Shown: positions 20,387 to 20,573 of the stretch, piece after piece | Position numbering within the stretch: the first letter of the stretch is position 1 | How the letters are laid out: every line of letters begins with the position of its first letter | NCBI GenBank assembly: GCA_026770585.1 | Contig: MU646384.1 | Location: 155,315 to 175,887, forward strand | Source of the DNA: Baffinella frigidus | Lineage: Eukaryota; Cryptophyceae; Cryptomonadales; Baffinellaceae | Length of the DNA: 20,573 bases | Direction: 5' to 3' | Notes under the pieces: model-generated | The model's database searches: none | Seen by the model: only the letters and a program-made list of their open reading frames with translations | Told to the model about the DNA's origin: nothing | Made by a program: the position numbers and the translations under genes

Positions 20387-20573
20387 GCACACGGCAGGTC
20401 GGTCCTGGCGGGGCATGTAGCGCTAGCGCTGGTCCTCCTGGCAGGGTGTGCTGCTGTCCTCTACCGCGAAGAGCGGTACACCCTCCACCATCAACCCGAA
20501 ACCCGAAACCCGAAACCCGAAACCCGAAACCCGAAACCCGAAACCCGGAACCCGAAACCCGAAACCCGAAACC
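5471..20573 (+). CDS. RFT1: RFT1 homologue, multi-exon, 3' end beyond window
   Basis: Homologue of RFT1 (Rft-1 family, MOP/MATE-like fold), a multipass ER membrane protein needed for the Man5GlcNAc2-PP-dolichol step of N-glycosylation; whether it is itself the flippase is debated. Exons in order give recognisable family blocks: SGLLSLVTFQLFARLLTF (E1), CDTILMLSREGFRDAC (E2), LGEPLYILAHNLL (E4), VQKFVLEKGETLVLL (E8), YAIVQNLGSLVVRLIFLPIE (E9), ALVLAMALNGVAEAF (E12), LILANILNMLLR (E13) and HVALALVLLAGCAAVLYREE (E17). Splice phases agree across E1-E15. Placed exons sum to 500 codons, and the tentative E16 plus E17 bring it to about 540; human RFT1 is 541. Coordinates span introns; see exon entries. 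E16 and the stop codon are unresolved. Confidence 0.93.
6023..6054 (+). pseudogene. Truncated copy of exon 2 with acceptor
   Basis: TTCGCAG followed by 32 bases encoding LRMVCDTILM, then cut off at the foldback element that starts at 6056. It has Arg where the chosen exon 2 has Gln. The preceding intron end (TGTGGTTGTT...TTCGCAG) recurs near 6286 and 6315 without exon sequence. Confidence 0.8.
6056..6206. mobile_element. CCACCAACCCTC foldback element, copy 1
   Basis: It starts CCACCAACCCTCCCGTTTGG and ends with the complement CGTGAGGGCTGGTGG. The arms share TCGATTTTAGA, and the centre is a GACCCCAGATCCGGGGTC palindrome. The flanking bases TT on both sides may be a short target duplication. 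It interrupts the truncated exon 2 copy. Confidence 0.7.
6346..6413 (+). CDS. RFT1: RFT1 exon 2 (residues 55-76)
   Basis: The acceptor is TTCGCAG/CTGCAG. It encodes CDTILMLSREGFRDACQR, the family SREGFRRAC motif. The donor CGCAC/GTCCCC is weak but gives phase 2, which matches exon 3. Truncated copies lie at 6023 and 6622, and the exon could also start at ATG 6352 in the same frame. Confidence 0.85.
6426..7024 (+). repeat. Long CT-rich microsatellite in intron 2
   Basis: About 600 bases dominated by (CT)n on the sense strand, interrupted by TCTCGCTCG, CGCGCGCG and CACACACA runs and by a second exon 2 copy. It creates long Ser/Leu open frames that are not genes. Confidence 0.95.
6622..6679 (+). 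pseudogene. Second copy of exon 2 inside the CT repeat
   Basis: From TGCGACACGATCCTGATGCT it encodes CDTILMLSREGFRDACLR and ends with the same CGCAC/GTCCCC donor context. It lacks an adjacent acceptor. It has Leu where exon 2 has Gln, which is closer to the family consensus. Confidence 0.8.
7240..7302 (-). repeat. Dispersed repeat, inverted partner of 8928-8990
   Basis: The reverse complement of this stretch matches 8928-8990 (GCATGCCTT...CCCCGCGAGAACCCCCC...CCAACCCTCAACACGC). Two weaker copies of the core lie around 9145-9200 and 9244-9305. The copies sit in introns 2 and 4 in opposite orientations. Confidence 0.75.
7355..7493 (+). repeat. 27-bp minisatellite
   Basis: Five units of about 27 bp with core TTCACAATCATCCACAATCA followed by TCGTGTG, 0-5 changes each. 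It lies inside intron 2. Confidence 0.85.
7681..7879 (+). CDS. RFT1: RFT1 exon 3 (residues 77-143)
   Basis: The acceptor is CACCAG/CGGGCG, completing a Thr codon. It encodes a membrane segment (LAVPASTLIGACVLLLSG), a Gly/Glu/Ala-rich loop (about residues 110-128) and AAVLFAVAAGLE. The donor is CTCGAG/GTGCTG, phase 0. Confidence 0.88.
8087..8286 (+). repeat. 55-bp direct repeat upstream of exon 4
   Basis: 8087-8141 and 8232-8286 share ACCCCTCCATTTGCAAAACA and TCAGTTCAACAG-type ends with a few substitutions. The second copy lies about 40 bases before exon 4. Confidence 0.85.
8325..8414 (+). CDS. RFT1: RFT1 exon 4 (residues 144-173)
   Basis: The acceptor is CCAG/GTGCTG. It encodes VLGEPLYILAHNLLLIRVRV then EMAALALK, the family E-P-aromatic block. 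The donor is AAG/GTCCGC, phase 0. Its last 27 bases recur at 8544-8570 followed by the same donor. Confidence 0.92.
8544..8570 (+). pseudogene. Copy of exon 4 3' end with donor
   Basis: GTCGAAATGGCCGCGCT then AGCCCTCAAG/GTCCGC repeats the last nine codons of exon 4 (VEMAALALK) with silent changes and the same donor. It has no acceptor of its own in view. Confidence 0.85.
8666..8798. mobile_element. AT-rich foldback in intron 4
   Basis: The ends pair imperfectly: AGGAAAACGGTTTTAATTCA at the left, and at the right the complement of AAATTAAAGCCATTTCCCT. There is a second internal pairing of GTAGTAAATTT-like sequence. No target duplication was settled. Confidence 0.5.
9212..9244 (+). pseudogene. 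Copy of exon 5 start with acceptor
   Basis: CGCACAG followed by GTAGTGGTGACGGTGTTGTG then CGTGGCGCTCGCG encodes VVVTVLCVALA, the first 11 codons of exon 5 with a few changes, then diverges. It belongs to a unit of about 170 bp that repeats through 8925-9410. Confidence 0.85.
9371..9439 (+). CDS. RFT1: RFT1 exon 5 (residues 174-196)
   Basis: The acceptor is GGACAG/GTTATG and the donor GGCCAG/GTCCTC, both phase 0. It encodes a hydrophobic segment, VMVTALCVALAPL then RAFALGQ, matching the membrane helix after the LK of exon 4 in the family. Confidence 0.88.
9625..10038 (+). repeat. Tandem repeat of intron 5 3' end, with exon 6 copy
   Basis: Units contain AACGCTTTAATTCGTC-like, CACCACTTGA-like and AGGCTAACCTCTGGCTCTGC-like blocks, in about four degenerate copies. 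One of them (acceptor CGCCAG at 9824) runs into a diverged exon 6 copy at 9825-9877 reading FAYGALSLIGGSLFFALAF. Confidence 0.8.
10039..10164 (+). CDS. RFT1: RFT1 exon 6 (residues 197-238)
   Basis: The acceptor is ATCGCCAG/TTGGCG. It encodes LAYGASSLVGFTLFFSLSSE then VRIVSGVNTFRALFK. The best phase-compatible end is a GC donor, AAG/GCGAGT, giving phase 0 for exon 7. The alternative GT donor (GCGA/GTGCCC) would give phase 1 and not fit. A diverged copy of the 5' half lies at 9825. Confidence 0.75.
10114..10968 (+). repeat. Exon 6 3' end repeated five times
   Basis: The sequence encoding ETVRIVSGVNTFRALFK and the following AAGGCGAGT recur at 10114 (in the exon), 10261, 10419, 10567 and 10912. 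The copy at 10261 has an internal inverted insertion. Copies at 10261 and 10567 are followed by a compact intron-like stretch (GTATCC...CGACTTTTGTTTCAG/AGTTCCCGG). Confidence 0.85.
10697..10898. mobile_element. GTAGAGC-ended foldback element, copy 2
   Basis: Arms of about 60 bp (10697-10758 and about 10837-10898) are nearly perfect complements. The element starts GTAGAGCGTTTGCGG and ends CCGCAATCGCTCTAG, so its own tips are GT...AG, with GGG on both sides as a possible short target duplication. The centre contains a C run. It has no coding frame. It interrupts the array of exon 6 copies. Confidence 0.8.
11478..11576 (+). CDS. RFT1: RFT1 exon 7 (residues 239-271)
   Basis: The acceptor is GGAGCAG/GGGGGT. 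A Gly-rich loop contains a repeated GDEAGL, followed by ELLRLVGTMSVKA, which aligns gap-free with the family segment just before the QKFVLEKGE motif of exon 8. The donor is GCG/GTGCGA, phase 0. Confidence 0.78.
11580..12110 (+). repeat. Mosaic repeats in intron 7
   Basis: A unit with CAGGTGTTCGTGTCCTGATG and TACCCTCACCGGGAAACTG occurs at about 11718, 11846 and 12024. Part of it also occurs inverted at 11605-11665. A 33-base copy of the exon 7 end (LRLVGTMSVKA, 11939-11971) is followed by a better donor, GTGAGA. Confidence 0.8.
12218..12312 (+). repeat. Minisatellite of TTCCAACCTG units
   Basis: About eight short units of TTCCAACCTGT and variants (TCTAACCTGG, TTCCAACCGC). The preceding GGTTGGAACAGG is the inverse, so the edge can fold back. 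Confidence 0.8.
12448..12510 (+). CDS. RFT1: RFT1 exon 8 (residues 272-292)
   Basis: The acceptor TTTTTTCAG/GTGCAA is strong. It encodes VQKFVLEKGETLVLLRTFDA, equivalent to the conserved L-x-EGE motif. The donor is CTGGG/GTACAT, phase 0. Confidence 0.93.
12764..12801. repeat. 14-bp hairpin before exon 9
   Basis: AGTTATGAATGTCG (12764-12777) and its exact complement CGACATTCATAACT (12788-12801) form a stem with a 10-base loop, 26 bases before exon 9. Confidence 0.7.
12828..12899 (+). CDS. RFT1: RFT1 exon 9 (residues 293-316)
   Basis: The acceptor is CTCGCAG/GTGTGG and the donor ATCGAG/GTCTCC, phase 0. MYAIVQNLGSLVVRLIFLPI is the most recognisable block of the family (GVYxxVxxLGSLVxRLxFxPxE). 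Confidence 0.96.
13218..13350 (-). repeat. ACCATACAC / CCCTAAA repeats in intron 9
   Basis: Runs of ACCATACACC and ACCCTATAC units grade into CCCTAAACCC. The G-rich strand is the minus strand, opposite to the blocks at 1-87 and 2975-4197. Confidence 0.85.
13656..13683 (+). pseudogene. Fragment of exon 10 start
   Basis: ATGTGGCAGCTGGCGTTTTC then GAAGC repeats the start of exon 10 (MSQLAFSK) with one change near the start. It has no AG acceptor directly before it, and it diverges after AAGC. Confidence 0.75.
13795..13864 (+). CDS. RFT1: RFT1 exon 10 (residues 317-339)
   Basis: The acceptor is GGTTGCAG/GACATG. It encodes DMSQLAFSKLLSAGDTRAAA, matching the family segment after LPIE. The donor is CCTCG/GTCCGT, phase 1. 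A 28-bp fragment of its start is present at 13656-13683. Confidence 0.87.
14333..14931 (+). repeat. Tandem array of intron/exon 11 start units
   Basis: Units of about 109-133 bp share GGCCATGTTGGGTTCGATCC, TAACAAACGCACGTTT and a GCAG acceptor. The acceptor leads into exon 11-like sequence at 14576, 14690 and 14799 before the full exon at 14932. A first unit around 14340-14420 lacks exon sequence. The 14576 copy has a small insertion that breaks frame; the 14690 and 14799 copies are in frame for 18 codons. Confidence 0.9.
14932..15050 (+). CDS. RFT1: RFT1 exon 11 (residues 340-379)
   Basis: The acceptor is CACGCAG/GTGTGC and completes a Gly codon. It encodes VLVRVVTLVGATGAAFGPGF then AYAAVHLLYGPTWS, the family FGFAYxxLxLxxYG block. 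The donor is ATGCCG/GTGCGT, phase 0. It is the last and only complete member of a tandem array. Confidence 0.92.
15144..15500 (+). repeat. Copies of exon 11 3' end and intron 11 start
   Basis: GAGTCGCACTGCCATGCCG (about 15148-15166) and GAGCCGCACTGCCATGCCG (about 15305-15323) repeat the last codons of exon 11. The shared intron blocks CGTGCACACACTCAC, GGTTTCGGCATGAA and TCGTTTCGGCGTT recur between and after them. Confidence 0.85.
15689..15781 (+). CDS. RFT1: RFT1 exon 12 (residues 380-410)
   Basis: The acceptor is GTGTGCAG/GGTGCG and the donor ACCCAG/GTTAGA, phase 0. WYSALVLAMALNGVAEAFVH matches the conserved AxNGxxE motif. Confidence 0.95.
16156..16322. mobile_element. GTAGAGC-ended foldback element, copy 3
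   Basis: It starts GTAGAGCGCTTGCGGGAAAA and ends TTTTCCCAAGCGCTCTAC. The arms pair for about 65 bp with a few mismatches and indels around a short spacer. It shares the GTAGAGCG.TTG tip with copy 2, but its interior is unrelated in sequence. Confidence 0.78.
16380..16929 (+). repeat. Tandem array of intron 12 end / exon 13 start
   Basis: Exon 13-like starts (ATGGCCCGGCGAGGCGTG with changes) occur at 16449, 16560, 16671 and 16780, about 111 bp apart, before the true exon at 16930. Each follows a TTACTTTACAATAACGTG-like block. Only the 16449 copy keeps a CAG acceptor, and its frame runs to a stop soon after. Confidence 0.9.
16930..17057 (+). CDS. RFT1: RFT1 exon 13 (residues 411-452)
   Basis: The acceptor is GACGTGCAG/ATGGCC. 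It encodes a membrane helix then VRALILANILNMLLR, the family G-x-ILAN-x-x-NM block. The donor is GCGAAC/GTGCGC, phase 2. A second identical donor context in the same phase follows 84 bases later. Confidence 0.92.
17128..17363 (+). repeat. Two copies of exon 13 3' end
   Basis: 17128-17150 repeats ATGCTTCTGCGAACGTGCGC, the exon 13 end plus donor. 17325-17363 is a more diverged copy reading ALILANIESMFQR. Confidence 0.8.
17530..17581 (+). CDS. RFT1: RFT1 exon 14 (residues 453-470)
   Basis: The acceptor is TATGGCAG/GGTGCT and the donor CCTCCG/GTACTC, phase 0. Joined to exon 13 it reads LLRTVLSARHALAFFAS, with spacing equal to the family R-x-x-x-S-x-x-F-I-x-x-F/Y-F/Y pattern. It is short, so it rests on phase and alignment. 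Confidence 0.7.
17665..17857. mobile_element. CCACCAACCCTC foldback element, copy 2
   Basis: The ends CCACCAACCCTCACGG and CCGTGAGGGTTGGTGG pair and match the element at 6056-6206. It also shares CGACGATTTGGTC and a GGGGTCGGATCCGACCCC palindrome. The interior is longer than copy 1. It is flanked by GA on both sides. Confidence 0.75.
17994..18083 (+). CDS. RFT1: RFT1 exon 15 (residues 471-500)
   Basis: The acceptor is GGGGGCAG/GCGGCG and the donor ATCCCG/GTAGGG, phase 0. It encodes AALELSSLLPATRSSLALIS then AGTRTQTLIP, fitting the family helix after the basic loop. Two further copies lie downstream. Confidence 0.75.
18160..18406 (+). repeat. Two copies of exon 15
   Basis: 18161-18207 is a frame-broken copy. 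18338-18406 keeps a CCTCAG acceptor, 23 codons (LEVATLSSLVLISAGTRTQL then WLP) and the CCG/GTAGGG donor, in the same phases as exon 15. Confidence 0.85.
18440..19250 (+). repeat. Intron 15 tandem duplicates and C-rich telomere-like runs
   Basis: CCTAAACCCTAAATACACC and ACCCGAAACCCGAAACCC runs flank two copies of GGAGTGATCGCGGCGGCGGT-type sequence (18504 and 18649). A GCTGGCGGCGACGC...CAGGTCACTG...CCAGAACATTTCA block occurs at 18708 and 19080. GTTGCCCCAGCG...TTGCAGAAGA occurs near 18888, 19219 and 19606. Confidence 0.75.
19252..19286 (+). CDS. RFT1: Tentative RFT1 exon 16
   Basis: A strong acceptor (GGGTTTGCAG) and a strong donor (CCTCCAG/GTACAG) bracket 35 bases reading KIANSAVGEPS, phase 0 in and phase 2 out. 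These are the phases needed between exon 15 and the last exon. Four similar TTGCAG/AAGA sites exist (18917, 19061, 19252 and 19640 areas), so the choice rests only on phase and donor quality. Confidence 0.35.
19395..19485 (+). repeat. TTCGGGTA / TTTGTGTCCCGGG repeats
   Basis: Three or four CGGGTATT units followed by CCCGGGTATTTGTGTCCCGG units, G-rich on the sense strand. Confidence 0.8.
20082..20388 (+). repeat. Pyrimidine-rich CTCGAT / CACACA / CTCT repeat
   Basis: About 300 bases of CTCTCGATCTCTCGATCT, CACACACA and (CT)n end directly at the acceptor of the last exon, so the whole array acts as an oversized polypyrimidine tract. Confidence 0.9.
20398..20573 (+). CDS. RFT1: RFT1 last exon, 3' partial
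   Basis: The acceptor ACGGCAG/GTCGGT follows a 300-bp pyrimidine tract. With one base completing a codon it reads AGHVALALVLLAGCAAVLYR then EERYTLHH, the final helix and YRxER-like end of the family. The frame then enters the CCCGAAA array and stays open to the window end, so the natural stop is not visible. Confidence 0.85.
20491..20573 (-). repeat. Pure CCCGAAA array at window end
   Basis: About twelve heptamers of CCCGAAA (TTTCGGG on the minus strand) with one CCCGGAA variant, running off the window. It is much more homogeneous than the TTTAGGG blocks and overlaps the open frame of the last RFT1 exon. Confidence 0.92.

Overview
This is a nuclear, intron-rich eukaryotic window. Degenerate plant/green-alga-type telomere heptamers (TTTAGGG and variants) are scattered through it, coding exons are GC-rich, and introns are long and packed with repeats. 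I infer a green-lineage alga, perhaps a prasinophyte such as Cymbomonas or a relative. That name is a guess from repeat style and is not proven by the sequence.

Layout: 1-4197 has no convincing gene. It holds telomere-like repeats, several foldback (MITE-like) elements and a 1.2 kb block of TTTGGGG, GTGTAGG and TTTAGGG variants (about 2975-4197). A short minus-strand gene (5032 down to 4619) encodes an unrecognised, probably secreted, Cys-rich protein. About 440 bases separate its start from a divergent plus-strand gene that fills the rest of the window (5471 to beyond 20573).

The main gene is a homologue of RFT1, the multipass ER membrane protein of dolichol-linked oligosaccharide assembly (N-glycosylation). 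No single reading frame shows this. I pieced it together from short exons whose translations follow RFT1 family order and whose splice phases fit. Fifteen exons can be placed (E1-E15), a sixteenth is tentative, and the last (E17) runs off the window. Together they give about 540 residues, close to the usual family length, spread over more than 15 kb.

The most striking feature is that nearly every intron next to an exon carries partial extra copies of that exon's edge, usually with its splice site. Several form tandem arrays of about 110 bp (five units before E11, five before E13). Others copy exon ends downstream (E2, E4, E6, E7, E11, E13, E15). Most copies are truncated or frame-broken, but a few keep frame and both splice sites (an E15 duplicate at 18338-18406, two E11 duplicates, a second E13 donor) and could act as alternative exons. 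At the 3' end the last coding exon reads without a stop into a pure CCCGAAA array at the window edge.
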